44,442 nucleotides of DNA from Selenomonadaceae bacterium (GCA_017477125.1 JAFUXN010000049.1:1-44442), one strand, 5' to 3'. Positions 1 through 8,346 are shown, counted from the first letter of the stretch. Numbers and translations: made by a program. Notes: generated from the sequence alone by a model not told the origin.

Positions 1-790
1 AACCGGCGGCGACGCGTCCTTTTCTGATCAATTGTTTGAGGCGGGCGACGACTGAAGATGGAGCGCCCGCCTGGGTATGGGGCGGCTCGCTCCTGTTCTC
101 ACAGTCGATAACCAAAACGTTGGGGAGGAGGAGAAAAAGCGGCGTCCGCCGCGCGAACGGGCGGCGACGCTTACAGCTTTACCTTTGTGCTCAAAATATG
201 ATGAGGTTCAGAAGAAGGTCGGAGCGCCCGCCTAGGCATGGGGCGGCTCGCTCCTGTTCTTACAGTCGATGATCAAAACGGTGGGGGATGAGAAGAAGCG
301 TCGTCCGCCACGCGGGCAGGCGGCGACGCGTCCTTTCTTCAATAAATTGTTTGAGGCGGGCGACGGCGAAAGAAGGAGCGCCCGCCTACACACGTGGCGA
401 CTCGCTCCTATTCTCACAGTCGACGTCAAAACGTTGAGGAGATAAGAAGCGTCGTCAGCCACGCGAACAGGCGGCGACGTGTCCTTTTCTGTTCAATTGT
501 TTGCAGCGGATGAAGACGAAAGAAGGAGCGCTCGCCTGGACATGGGGCGGCTCGCTCCTGTTCTCGAAGTCGATGTCAAAACGTTATGGAGGAGAAGAAG
601 CGGCGTCCGCCCCGCGAATCGGCGGCGACGCGTCCTTTTCTGTTCAATTGTTTACGACGGGCGACGGCGAAAGAAGGAGCGCCCGCCTATTCCTGGGGCG
701 GCTCGCTCCTTTTCTTACAGTCGATGATCAAAACGTTGGGGAGGAGAAGCGGCGTCCACCCCGCGACACGGCGGCGACGCTTTTATTTTT
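1..790. repeat. Intergenic array of nested palindromes (about 150-bp units)
   Basis: About five tandem units, each with two GC-rich hairpins. Hairpin 1 (GGAGCGCCCGCC, short loop, GGCGGCTCGCTCC) lies at 60-93, 221-254, 375-408, 525-558 and 676-709, a spacing of 150-161 bp. Hairpin 2 (AAGCGGCGTCCGCC paired with GGCGGCGACGCTT) follows each copy, for example at 137-172. The linkers share the words TTTTCTGTTCAATTGTTT and CAGTCGATGATCAAAACG. Loops vary more than stems, as expected if structure is conserved. Short open frames here change between units and look non-coding. The same hairpin families recur near 13.5-13.9 kb, inside cobA-hemD and after hemB. Confidence 0.85.
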
Positions 791-837
791 TCCAACGTCC
801 CTCGCTCAGAAAAATGTTATGCCCCTCAAAAATTTTC

Positions 838-866
838 TTGTGTTTGGAGATCGGTTGTGCTACAAT
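838..866 (+). promoter_or_regulatory. Putative sigma-70 promoter of exbB-exbD-tonB
   Basis: The -35 element TTGTGT (838-843) is separated by 17 bp from the -10 element TACAAT (861-866). A TG one base before the -10 gives an extended -10. It lies about 50 bp upstream of the exbB start. I saw no convincing Fur box here. Confidence 0.5.
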
Positions 867-915
867 CGGCAACTGAAATTGGTTATTACTTACGTTTGAT
901 TGGAGAGATCAACTT

Positions 916-1524
916 TTGGACGTCGTAAGTTTGTTCGACAAGGGCGGCTACGTCATGTATCTGCTGTTGCTCAGTTCGATCGCCGTCGCCGCCATCGGCA
1001 TCGAGCGCTTCAGATTTTACAGTTACGCCAAGCACGACAGCGAATCATTTTTGGATCAATTGTCGGCTCGATTGAAGGCGCGAGACATGGACGCCACGCT
1101 GGCGTTGTGCCGACAGCAGAACAGTAGTTTGAGTTTGGTGGCGCGCTCGGGAGTAGAGGCGATGATCGGCGGCGACGATGCCGAGCTCGCCATGCTCAGC
1201 GTGCACGACGAGGAGGCTATGAAGCTCCGCGCTCGATTGAATTACTTGTCGATGATCGTGACGTTGGCGCCGTTGCTCGGACTGCTCGGAACCATCAGCG
1301 GCATGATCGAGTCGTTCAACATCTTCGCATTGCAGGCGGGTCAACCGTTGGCGATCACCGGCGGCATCGGCGAAGCATTGATAGCGACCGCGACAGGGTT
1401 ATGCGTGGCGATCTTCGCGTTGATCGTGCACACCTACTTTGCTCAGAAGCTCGACGAGATATTGTCGCTGCTCGAGAAAACGATGAACGTCGTGTTGATG
1501 GCGGCGTCGAAGAGGGCGGCATAA
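916..1524 (+). CDS. exbB: ExbB/TolQ-family proton channel subunit
   Basis: This is the inner-membrane proton-channel component that, with ExbD, energises TonB for outer-membrane uptake. It has 202 residues, with a transmembrane helix near residues 10-30 and two more in the C-terminal half. The family signature LAPLLGLLGTISGMI is visible around residues 115-130. The start is TTG at 916, preceded by GGAGA at a normal distance; the family's short N-terminus fits this choice. It is the first gene of an exbB-exbD-tonB-FTR1 run with almost no spacing. TolQ is the alternative, but the adjacent TonB and iron genes favour ExbB. Confidence 0.92.
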   Translation: MDVVSLFDKGGYVMYLLLLSSIAVAAIGIERFRFYSYAKHDSESFLDQLSARLKARDMDATLALCRQQNSSLSLVARSGVEAMIGGDDAELAMLSVHDEEAMKLRARLNYLSMIVTLAPLLGLLGTISGMIESFNIFALQAGQPLAITGGIGEALIATATGLCVAIFALIVHTYFAQKLDEILSLLEKTMNVVLMAASKRAA

Positions 1525-1947
1525 ATGCGGCGGCGCAATTTTAGAGAGGAGCGTCAGCCGCTCGTGATGATCATTCCGATGATCGACATAATGTTGTTCC
1601 TGCTGGTGTTCTTCATGATCAGCACGATCTACATGGTGCAGACGAACACCTTGCAGGTGAGCCTGCCGCAAGCGACGAGCGCCGACAAGGAGACGCGCCC
1701 GACAGTGGTACCGATCACGGTGATGGTCGATGGGACGATCCTGTTCGACAAAGAGAGCGTGCCGAGCGGAGAGTTGGCGTCGAAAATCCATGCGGCGTTG
1801 GAATCGAACAAGAATGTGGTATTCGTGTTGAGGGGCGATCGAGCGGCGCGATATGAAAGCGTGGTGGCGGTGCTCGACCTCTTGAAACGCTCGGGAGCCA
1901 AGCACGTATCGATCGCGACGGAGTTGAAGGCAGGGGCGAATCCATGA
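1525..1947 (+). CDS. exbD: ExbD/TolR-family biopolymer transport protein
   Basis: This is the partner of ExbB in the TonB motor. It has 140 residues: a short cytoplasmic N-terminus, one transmembrane helix around residues 14-36 with the essential membrane aspartate visible in PMIDIMLFLLVFFM, then a periplasmic domain. The start ATG directly follows the exbB stop, and the end overlaps tonB by 4 bp (ATGA), implying translational coupling. The conserved helix aspartate suggests a working motor. Confidence 0.93.
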   Translation: MRRRNFREERQPLVMIIPMIDIMLFLLVFFMISTIYMVQTNTLQVSLPQATSADKETRPTVVPITVMVDGTILFDKESVPSGELASKIHAALESNKNVVFVLRGDRAARYESVVAVLDLLKRSGAKHVSIATELKAGANP

Positions 1948-2666
1948 ACGGATATTCGACGTATTGGCGGACGACGATCTTTGCGGCGATCGCATTACAT
2001 CTGTTGGCGTGGTTGGGGATCGCGTATGTGTTGCCGCATTTGCTCCCCGAACCGACGCTTGAGATCGTGCAGGAGATGGATTGGATCGATGTCGACTTGA
2101 ACGAGCCCGAACCCGTTGTGCTCGACGAGCAAGCGATCCCTCTCGATGAACCGTCCGAGCCCGAGGAAGTTTATTCGGAATTTGACTTCCCGCCGTTGGT
2201 GATCCCCGACATACCGATCGAGCCGACGGTGAGCGAGCCGCCGCCCCCTCCGCCCAAACCGTTGGAGCCGCCGAAAGTTGAGCCTCCGCCTCCGCCGCCG
2301 CAATCGAAACCGACGGTGGTCAAGGACGATGCGGAAGTGGTCAAGCAACTTGAGAAGAATCCCGAATCGGAAGTGGTGGTTGCCAAGGGCAAACAATTGT
2401 TGGGCGAGCCGCCGATCACGTTGAGCGAGTACTACCCTCCCGAGGGCAGCGGGCTCAATTATAAAGGATATGTGAGCGTGGCGGCGACGATCGGCAAAGA
2501 CGGACTGGTGAAGCGGACGAAGATAATGCGCACGTCGGGGCGAATGATGGTCGACAACATAGCGATGAGCGCGGCGCAAAAATGGACGTTCAAGCCGGCG
2601 CTCGACCAAGAGGGCAAACCGATGGAATGCGACAAGATCATCACCTTTGACTTCAAAAAATTTTAG
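1944..2666 (+). CDS. tonB: TonB family energy-transducing protein
   Basis: It transmits the ExbBD proton motive force to outer-membrane receptors. It has 240 residues: an N-terminal transmembrane anchor (about 10-32), an acidic and then proline-rich periplasm-spanning segment (about 80-125, runs of PPPPPP and Pro-Lys), and a C-terminal TonB domain (about 160-240) with the typical VKRTKIMRTSG and KWTFKPAL elements. It overlaps exbD by 4 bp. Its presence implies an outer membrane. The receptor it serves is not in the window, so its substrate is inferred from the iron genes that follow. Confidence 0.93.
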   Translation: MNGYSTYWRTTIFAAIALHLLAWLGIAYVLPHLLPEPTLEIVQEMDWIDVDLNEPEPVVLDEQAIPLDEPSEPEEVYSEFDFPPLVIPDIPIEPTVSEPPPPPPKPLEPPKVEPPPPPPQSKPTVVKDDAEVVKQLEKNPESEVVVAKGKQLLGEPPITLSEYYPPEGSGLNYKGYVSVAATIGKDGLVKRTKIMRTSGRMMVDNIAMSAAQKWTFKPALDQEGKPMECDKIITFDFKKF

Positions 2667-2687
2667 AGCCGACGGTTGGAGGCTGGC

Positions 2688-3890
2688 ATGAGGAAATTAT
2701 TTTTAATGACATTGGCGGCGCTGTTGATGTTGCAATCGATGACGGCGGAGGCGGCGCCGAAATGGCAGGAGCTCGCCGTTGCGATCGAGCAGACGATCAA
2801 TGAGGCGATGGAGATTTACAAGACGGGCGACGGTCGAGCCGCCAAGGAGAAGATCAACGATGCGTATTACGGCATCTATGAGAAAGACGGGCTCGAATCG
2901 GCGCTGCGTGTGACGGTGTCGAGCAAGGCGGTCGGGATCACCGAGTACCAATTCTATAAGGTCAAGAAGGGAATGTTGGCGGGCGATCCGATCGAGCAAG
3001 TGCAGAAGGAAGCCGATACGTTGATAGAGATGGTGCACGAGAACGTGTCGGCGATGGAAAATGCGCATGGCAATCAAGGCGGTTGGGCGTCATTCATACC
3101 GGCGTTTCTGATCCTGTTGAGAGAGGGGCTCGAGGCGATCCTGGTGCTGGTGGCGATCATCGCGTACCTTCGCAAGAGCGGCAACGAAAAATATCTCGAC
3201 ACGGTTTATAATGCAATGATAGCGGCGATCATCGCGAGCTTTGTGACGGCGTATGTGTTTGCGTCGATGCTTGAGTCGACGGAGGCGGGCGCGGGACGAG
3301 AGATACTCGAGGGCGCGACGGCGTTATTCGCGGTGGTGGTGTTGATAGGAACGAGCGCTTGGCTGGGAGGCAAGGCGGACGCTCGGGAGTGGAAGAAGTA
3401 CATTCAAGGCATGGTCGACAATTCGATGACGAGCGGCAAGGCGAAGGCATTGGCGTTGGCGGCGTTCCTGGCGGTGTATCGCGAGGGCGCAGAGGTGATC
3501 CTGTTCTATCAAGCACTGTTCAACAACTCGTCGACGGATGTTGAAATGATCTGGGCGGGATTCATCGCGGGCTGTGTGGTGATCGCGGGGCTGTTCTTCG
3601 GATTGCAACATGGAGTGTTGAGGATACCGTTGAAGCCGTTCTTCCTGTTCACGAGCGTAGTGATGTACCTGTTGGCGGTGACGTTTGCGGGCGGCGGCGT
3701 TCGAGAGTTGCAAGAGGGCGGAGTGATCTCGCAAAGCCCGATTGAGAGCTTGCCTATCCCGACGATTGACGTATTGGGTATCTATCCGACGGTTGAGACG
3801 TTTGGCATTCAGATTGCACTGCTGGCGTTGGGGATCGGAGCGTTCCTCTACCGTCGTCGACAACAGCAGCAGGAGGAGGCCACCGCATAA
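2688..3890 (+). CDS. FTR1/FetM-type iron permease with N-terminal periplasmic domain
   Basis: A high-affinity iron permease of the FTR1/EfeU family, in the FetM-like form used with P19. It has 400 residues: a signal peptide (MRKLFLMTLAALLML...AEA), an extracytoplasmic helical domain to about residue 125, then about seven transmembrane helices. Both iron-binding REGxE motifs are present: REGLEA (about 144) and REGAEV (about 265). The ATG at 2688 is preferred because TTGGAGG (2676-2682) is a good ribosome binding site. It follows tonB by 21 bp and ends just before a terminator. It is the counterpart of Campylobacter Cj1658, whose partner P19 lies 2.5 kb downstream, beyond the inserted hxs remnants. 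Confidence 0.92.
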   Translation: MRKLFLMTLAALLMLQSMTAEAAPKWQELAVAIEQTINEAMEIYKTGDGRAAKEKINDAYYGIYEKDGLESALRVTVSSKAVGITEYQFYKVKKGMLAGDPIEQVQKEADTLIEMVHENVSAMENAHGNQGGWASFIPAFLILLREGLEAILVLVAIIAYLRKSGNEKYLDTVYNAMIAAIIASFVTAYVFASMLESTEAGAGREILEGATALFAVVVLIGTSAWLGGKADAREWKKYIQGMVDNSMTSGKAKALALAAFLAVYREGAEVILFYQALFNNSSTDVEMIWAGFIAGCVVIAGLFFGLQHGVLRIPLKPFFLFTSVVMYLLAVTFAGGGVRELQEGGVISQSPIESLPIPTIDVLGIYPTVETFGIQIALLALGIGAFLYRRRQQQQEEATA

Positions 3891-3914
3891 GCGATACTCG
3901 AATTGATCAGACAG

Positions 3915-3940
3915 AGTCGGACGTAGGTACCGACTTTTTT
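3915..3940 (+). terminator. Rho-independent terminator after FTR1
   Basis: The 6-bp stem AGTCGG (3915-3920) / CCGACT (3930-3935) with a 9-base loop is followed by an uninterrupted T run. It closes the exbB-FTR1 transcript. The reading frame of the hxsA remnant starts inside this hairpin, evidence that the true hxsA 5' end is missing. Confidence 0.75.
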
Positions 3941-4448
3941 CTTTACAAAGCAACGCCCCTTTGATGCTCACATCTCGCATCAATCGCATTACTCCGGCAG
4001 CGACGACTACGATGATGGATATGGCAGCGGCTCGTCGAGCAGTGGATCGTCGGGAGGAGGCTCGAGAAGTTCTGCGCAGGCTCCGAAGAAGGATATAATC
4101 TCTGTCGCCGACATTCAGAAGCAGTTGAATCTTCTCGGCTACAGTTGCGGCACCGAGAGTGGAGAGAAGGACGCCAATACCGTCAATGCGATCAAGACGT
4201 TTCAAATTGAGTACGGGTTGCCCGCTGACGGCATTGTCGATTGGAAGACGGAGTCGTGGCTCAACAGCACTAAGATCGAGGCGATCCGCGCGGCGCTGCA
4301 GAAGTTCGGTTACAAATTAAATCCCGGCGGCAAGGGACGCACTCAAGATGTCATCGACGCGATTTACGATTTCCAAGCTCGACACAATTTGGACACGACA
4401 GGACGGATTGATCTTAAAACCAAGCGAGCATTGGGGTTGGGCGGATGA
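3927..4448 (+). pseudogene. hxsA: hxsA remnant (His-Xaa-Ser repeat protein, 5' truncated)
   Basis: This frame encodes the substrate-like protein of the His-Xaa-Ser system. Visible features in order are a short His-x-Ser stretch (HISHQSHYS, near 3969-3995), a Gly/Ser/Asp-rich linker, and two peptidoglycan-binding-like repeats (LNLLGYSCG..., LQKFGYKLN...). HxsA proteins carry an N-terminal signal sequence and many HxS repeats before such repeats. Here the frame opens at 3927 inside the FTR1 terminator and has no ATG, GTG or TTG before 4125, which is already beyond the HxS motif. It is therefore probably a truncated gene. The stop overlaps the hxsD start (ATGA). Translation from 4125 would give only 107 residues. 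Confidence 0.75.
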
Positions 4449-4663
4449 ACAAGGGGACTTTCATTGAGCAATTGTCGAGCACAGTATTTTTGGTTCGGCT
4501 GAAGAAAAAGTTTTACGAGCCGGACGCCGTAATTCAAACCGCAGGCTTGTTCACTGACCAATGGCTCGAAAGGCAGATTCGATTGGATTTGGAAAAACGA
4601 TTCGGCAACTTGCGGGAGATCATATACAAGAAGGCATTTGCAGCCGTCGGTGGAATATCATGA
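4445..4663 (+). CDS. hxsD: HxsD-like protein, apparently with an internal deletion
   Basis: A 72-residue protein with both ends of the HxsD family: an N-terminal KKKFYEPDAVIQTAGLF strand-helix element and a C-terminal IRLDLEKRFGNLREIIYKKAF segment. From memory the family is about 90-110 residues and has a beta-rich middle that is absent here, so an in-frame loss of 30-40 residues is inferred. The start overlaps the hxsA stop, and the end overlaps the ATG of the hxsB N-terminal fragment by 4 bp. HxsD function is unknown; it accompanies the radical SAM pair HxsB/HxsC. Confidence 0.65.
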   Translation: MNKGTFIEQLSSTVFLVRLKKKFYEPDAVIQTAGLFTDQWLERQIRLDLEKRFGNLREIIYKKAFAAVGGIS

Positions 4664-4761
4664 GCCGAATGCAATTGATGCCGTTTTGGTACAGGCGGCT
4701 CGACGGTGAGGTTCTGTTGGTCAATCAATGCGGCGATTCAGAACTCGCAAAGCATTTCTGA
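4660..4761 (+). pseudogene. hxsB N-terminal fragment, out of frame with the rest
   Basis: A 33-codon frame starting at the ATG that overlaps the hxsD stop. It reads LMPFWYRRLDGEVLLVNQ, the N-terminal signature of HxsB (LPFRFxRLD-G-xLLVNE). The next HxsB element, an R-R-K-A-F-L motif before the radical SAM domain, is in another frame from 4728 onward. About 50-60 intervening family residues are missing. The original gene therefore lost an internal segment plus its frame near 4728-4745. Confidence 0.65.
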
Positions 4762-5945
4762 ACGAGTTTACTTCGCTACACATGATCGTCGTGACGTGCC
4801 GCTGTAATTTCAAATGCTCGTACTGTCATGCAAGCAGTATGGATTTGAACTCTGAAGATCGCGATATGACTTGGGAGGTCGCGCAGAAGACGGTCGAGAT
4901 GATCTTTGCGTCGCCGTCGCTCGACATCAAGATCGAGTTTCAAGGCGGCGAGCCTCTGTTGAACTTTGAGATTATCCGAGACATCGTCGATTACGCGGAG
5001 ATGCTCAATCGGTTTGCGAAGAAAAATCTGCAGTTCGTTATATGCACGAATCTGACTTTGATCGACAATACGATGCTCGAGTACTGCAAGGCACATGAGA
5101 TATTTTTGTCGACTTCCCTCGACGGCAGTCGCGACGTGCAAAACGCCAATCGGAAGCCGCGCGTCGGTTCTTCTGACGGTTATACGATGTTCATTGACGG
5201 ATTGATGAGAGCGCGACAAGTCCTTGGTGCAAGAGCTTGTTCCCCGCTGTTGACCGTCACGCGTACCAATCTAAACGACTTGAACAGTGTTGTCGATGAG
5301 TACATGCGCCTTGAATTTAATGGCGTGTTCATTCGGGCGCTCAACCCTTACGGCTACGCGTCAACCAATATGAAGGCGCTCGGCTACTCGGTTGATGAAT
5401 TTGTCTCCGCCTACAAGAGCGCGCTGAATTACATCATTCGTCGCAATACGGAAGGGCATTTTTTTGTTGAGTACTTTGCCTCGCTTCTTTTGAAACGCAT
5501 ACTGACTCCGTTCCCGACGGGCTTTGTCGATCTGCAGTCGCCCTGCGGAAATATAATCGGAGGAGTGATCTACGATTACGACGGTAATGTCTATGCGTCC
5601 GACGAAGGACGAATGCTCGCGCGCATGGGCGATCGAAAGTTTCTGCTCGGCAACGTAAGGCGCGACTCGTGGCAATCGATCTTCAAAGGAAGTAAAGCTC
5701 AAGAGATCGTCAAGGCGTCCTGCCTCGAAACTCTGTCGGAATGCTCAATGTGCGCTTATCAAATGTACTGCGGCAGCGATCCCGTTCGATACTATACCGA
5801 GAGCGGAGATTTCTACGGTCGCCGCCCGAGCAGTGGCGCTTGCCGCAAGACGAAGGGCATACTCGATTACATATTTTATTTGTTGCGGCGAGATGACGAC
5901 GAAATTAATTCCGTGTTCTGGTCATGGTTGCGCGCTCAATGTTGA
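4728..5945 (+). CDS. hxsB: HxsB-like radical SAM/SPASM maturase (N-terminally truncated)
   Basis: A radical SAM enzyme of the His-Xaa-Ser maturation system, expected to modify HxsA. The 405-residue frame has the radical SAM cluster motif CRCNFKCSYC (Cx3Cx2C, about residues 25-34), the GGEP-type motif EFQGGEPLLNF, and a C-terminal SPASM-like cysteine set (CSMCAYQMYCG ... GACRK). From the RTRKAFL motif onward it aligns with HxsB, but the N-terminal domain of about 60 residues lies in a separate frame at 4660-4761. Re-initiation at ATG 4728 could make the catalytic domain alone. Whether it is functional is doubtful because hxsA and hxsC are also broken. Confidence 0.8.
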   Translation: MRRFRTRKAFLNEFTSLHMIVVTCRCNFKCSYCHASSMDLNSEDRDMTWEVAQKTVEMIFASPSLDIKIEFQGGEPLLNFEIIRDIVDYAEMLNRFAKKNLQFVICTNLTLIDNTMLEYCKAHEIFLSTSLDGSRDVQNANRKPRVGSSDGYTMFIDGLMRARQVLGARACSPLLTVTRTNLNDLNSVVDEYMRLEFNGVFIRALNPYGYASTNMKALGYSVDEFVSAYKSALNYIIRRNTEGHFFVEYFASLLLKRILTPFPTGFVDLQSPCGNIIGGVIYDYDGNVYASDEGRMLARMGDRKFLLGNVRRDSWQSIFKGSKAQEIVKASCLETLSECSMCAYQMYCGSDPVRYYTESGDFYGRRPSSGACRKTKGILDYIFYLLRRDDDEINSVFWSWLRAQC

Positions 5946-6320
5946 GGTTGATGATCGGCGTCCCGTTGTACGCCGCCAATTATGAGCAACACAATGAGAT
6001 CGTCGGGAGCGCGAATGCATTTCAGCAAACCGTCGAGGGGCTCTTCAATTTGTATCGTTTCGATTTGCCGATCGAGATTCGTATTGTGGTGTTCAAATAC
6101 AATTACGCTTGGCTGATGGAGTTTGCGGACTTTATATGGCGCAGTGTAACACGCGCTCTGCTTGTTGAACGAGAACGCAAGGAAGTTTGCACGCGACAGC
6201 ATCTCAAGGTGGAAGAAGAAATTTTTCGGGGTCTGCGATCGTTGCAGTCAGCAGGATCAATGCAGCGGCTGGTTTGCGACGTCGAGCGTTGAGAGCGAAT
6301 TCATTCGTCCGATCCCATAA
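5924..6320 (+). pseudogene. hxsC: hxsC remnant (second radical SAM protein, two frames)
   Basis: Two pieces of HxsC are recognisable. The first frame (5924 to about 6145) reads LMIGVPLYAANYEQHNEIVG and VEIRIVVFKYNY-like segments, typical of the middle of HxsC. The second, in another frame (6150-6320), reads SISRWKKKFFGVCDRC then QCSGWF, the C-terminal cysteine motif, and ends IRPIP. The N-terminal part with the radical SAM CxxxCxxC motif is absent, as are about 70 residues between the pieces. The fragment overlaps the hxsB end. It cannot encode an active enzyme. Confidence 0.75.
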
Positions 6321-6333
6321 AAATTTTTTGTGT

Positions 6334-6379
6334 TGATGATAATGAATTTCATTGCAAAATCAGTTTGATGGTGTATCAT
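6334..6379 (+). promoter_or_regulatory. P19 promoter with a Fur-box-like operator
   Basis: TTGCAA (6352-6357), a 16-bp spacer and TATCAT (6374-6379) make a plausible promoter about 45 bp upstream of the P19 start. Overlapping the -35 is the inverted repeat AATGAA-T-TTCATT within GATAATGAATTTCATT, resembling a Fur box (GATAATGATAATCATTATC). Iron repression is inferred from this match and from the gene it serves. Confidence 0.5.
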
Positions 6380-6421
6380 CTCCTCGTAATCGATAAATGT
6401 TTTCAAAGGAGATGTTCCATT

Positions 6422-6982
6422 GTGTTCTTCAACGCGAAGAAAATAAAATCGGCGCTGGCGATCGGCGCGGCGGCTTTGAGTTTGGCGGCGTTCAGCCCCA
6501 ACGCTCTCGCCTTCCAAGAGTATCCGATCGGCGACGAGATCGAGGACACCGAAAACCATTTCAAGGTCGCGCTCGTGTACTTCCAACCCGTGCCGATGGA
6601 GCCGCAGGGCATGATGCTCTCGCCCGATCAAGCCGACATTCATATCGAGACCGACATTCACGCCACCGAGGGCAATGAGTGCGGCTTCGGCGTCGGCGAA
6701 TGGATTCCTTATATGCGCGTCGAATACAAGTTCACCAAGCGCGGCGGCGATAAGGAAGGTCCCATCACCGGAACGTTCATGCCCATGAGCGCCGACGACG
6801 GTCCTCACTACGGCGCCAACGTCAAGATGCACGGCGCCGGCACCTACGATTGCGAGTTCAAATTCCACGCGCCCGAGGGCTACGCGCTCCACACCGACGC
6901 CGATACCGGAGTCCCGGGGCGCCTTTGGAAGAAGCCCGTCGTCATGAAGTGGACATTCAATTATACGCCGCGCAAGTGGTAA
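6422..6982 (+). CDS. p19: P19/FetP-type periplasmic iron-binding protein (Tp34 family)
   Basis: A periplasmic metal-binding protein that works with FTR1-type permeases (Campylobacter P19, E. coli FetP). It has 186 residues with a signal peptide (KKIKSALAIGAAALSLAAF...ALA). The metal-site pattern is visible: a Met in VPMEPQGMML followed by the histidines of DIHIETDIHA, and a further His near HYGANVKMHG. GTG 6422 is taken as start because AAAGGAG (6405-6411) precedes it by about 10 bases; earlier in-frame codons lie upstream of this site. It has its own promoter, is followed by an inverted repeat, and then the DUF2318-permease-ATPase genes. Confidence 0.92.
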   Translation: MFFNAKKIKSALAIGAAALSLAAFSPNALAFQEYPIGDEIEDTENHFKVALVYFQPVPMEPQGMMLSPDQADIHIETDIHATEGNECGFGVGEWIPYMRVEYKFTKRGGDKEGPITGTFMPMSADDGPHYGANVKMHGAGTYDCEFKFHAPEGYALHTDADTGVPGRLWKKPVVMKWTFNYTPRKW

Positions 6983-7019
6983 GTCCCGCTCTCCCGATCA
7001 ACATCTGAAATCCCGGATC

Positions 7020-7055
7020 AGAAATCTCTGTTGAGAACCATCGGCAGAGATTTCT
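7020..7055 (+). terminator. Inverted repeat after P19 (weak terminator or mRNA-stabilising stem)
   Basis: The perfect 11-bp repeat AGAAATCTCTG (7020-7030) / CAGAGATTTCT (7045-7055) has a 14-base loop. What follows is only moderately T-rich, so termination may be partial. That would give more P19 than downstream membrane proteins, as is common for soluble binding proteins at the head of an operon. Confidence 0.5.
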
Positions 7056-7092
7056 TTGCGTTCAATTGTATTATCAAGGGAGGCATCCCGTC

Positions 7093-8346
7093 ATGCTGCA
7101 AACTTTTCTTCAACAGTTCGTCCCCGCCATGGAGGAGGGCTTGACCCTCGGCGTGCCGCTCGCCATCTTGCTCGTCATTCTCCGTCGCTCACCGTCAGAC
7201 GTATATCGAGCCGCTTTCCGCTCGGCTCTCAAGTGGGGCTTCTGGTTGTCTATCTTCCTCGTCGCCGTCCGCGTCGGCACTCGCAACGCCATCAGTCGAG
7301 AAATCTTAGAGGGATTCGCCGTCGCCATGATCCTCGTCGCCGAATCGATCATCATCGCTCGACTGTCGTTCGCCAATCTGCCCGCCGTCGATAAGATGTT
7401 GAGGTCGGCAGTCACCGCCGCCGTCGCCGCATTGTTCCTGTACCACGGCTTTGAACTCTGGCTTCTGCCCGTCGGCTCGATCGTCGCCGCGCTCGGCGAT
7501 TACTTCTCCACCACCTTCTTGATGAAAATCCTCGGCTTCGTCGGCGGAGCACTGTTCGCATTCGTCAGCGCGTTCCTCGTCTTCAAAGCCGCCGACGCTC
7601 TCAACGATCAACGTTTAAAATTCGTCTTCATCGTGCAGATCGCCGCTTGCATGATCCAACAATCGATCTTCCTCATCCAAGTGCTCATGGCGCGCGACAT
7701 TCTCAACGGCGAAACCGTCATGTCGATCATGGCGCCCATCATCAACAATCAATCCGCGCTCATCTTCGTGATCTTCGCCGCCATTCTCGTCGTGCCCATC
7801 ACTCTCTTTTCGCAACCCCGACCGTCGAAACCCGAAGGCGCCAATCCCGCTCAATACCGTTCGATCATCGCTCGAGCGATCCATAAACGGCGTTGGGGCA
7901 TGGGCGTCGTCGCCGCGCTGATCCTCATGACCGCTACATCGAGCGCGGGTAGTTACGTCGCCAACATGAAGGCGGAGATCGTTCCCGCGATCCCCGTCGG
8001 TGCCGTCAACGGTGCCGTCGATGTCGACCTCGAAACCATCAAAGACGGGCATCTGCATCGATTTGTTTACGGCGCGTCGACGGGCGAGCAGGTCAGATAC
8101 ATCGTGATCCTCAAGGGCGGTTCGGCGTACGGTGTGGGGCTCGACGCTTGCGAGATTTGCGGCGCGACGGGTTATTACGAGCGCGACAACCAAGTGATCT
8201 GTAAGCTGTGCGACGTGCAAATGAATAAAGCGACCATCGGGACGCGCGGCGGTTGCAATCCGATCCCGATCGAATATCGGATCGAGGAAGGCAAGTTGAG
8301 AGTGCCGCAAGCCGAGCTCGAGAAAGCGGCTAAGATTTTCCAATGA
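7093..8346 (+). CDS. DUF2318 Fe-S-containing membrane protein (Cj1660-like)
   Basis: A 417-residue inner-membrane protein. About seven transmembrane helices occupy residues 1-260, then an extracytoplasmic DUF2318 domain carries CEIC (about 351) and CKLC (about 371) pairs and a later Cys in GGCNPIPI, arranged like a metal- or Fe-S-binding site. In Campylobacter the equivalent gene lies between P19 and the permeases of the same iron system. A role in electron transfer for iron reduction or release is inferred, not shown. ATG 7093 follows AAGGGAGG (7075-7082). Its 3' end is duplicated 371 bp downstream. Confidence 0.85.
   Translation: MLQTFLQQFVPAMEEGLTLGVPLAILLVILRRSPSDVYRAAFRSALKWGFWLSIFLVAVRVGTRNAISREILEGFAVAMILVAESIIIARLSFANLPAVDKMLRSAVTAAVAALFLYHGFELWLLPVGSIVAALGDYFSTTFLMKILGFVGGALFAFVSAFLVFKAADALNDQRLKFVFIVQIAACMIQQSIFLIQVLMARDILNGETVMSIMAPIINNQSALIFVIFAAILVVPITLFSQPRPSKPEGANPAQYRSIIARAIHKRRWGMGVVAALILMTATSSAGSYVANMKAEIVPAIPVGAVNGAVDVDLETIKDGHLHRFVYGASTGEQVRYIVILKGGSAYGVGLDACEICGATGYYERDNQVICKLCDVQMNKATIGTRGGCNPIPIEYRIEEGKLRVPQAELEKAAKIFQ

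Noticed and set aside
1-899. Several short open frames of 75-130 codons in the first 900 bases
   Set aside because: They are translations of the palindromic repeats, change frame between units, and lack ribosome binding sites.
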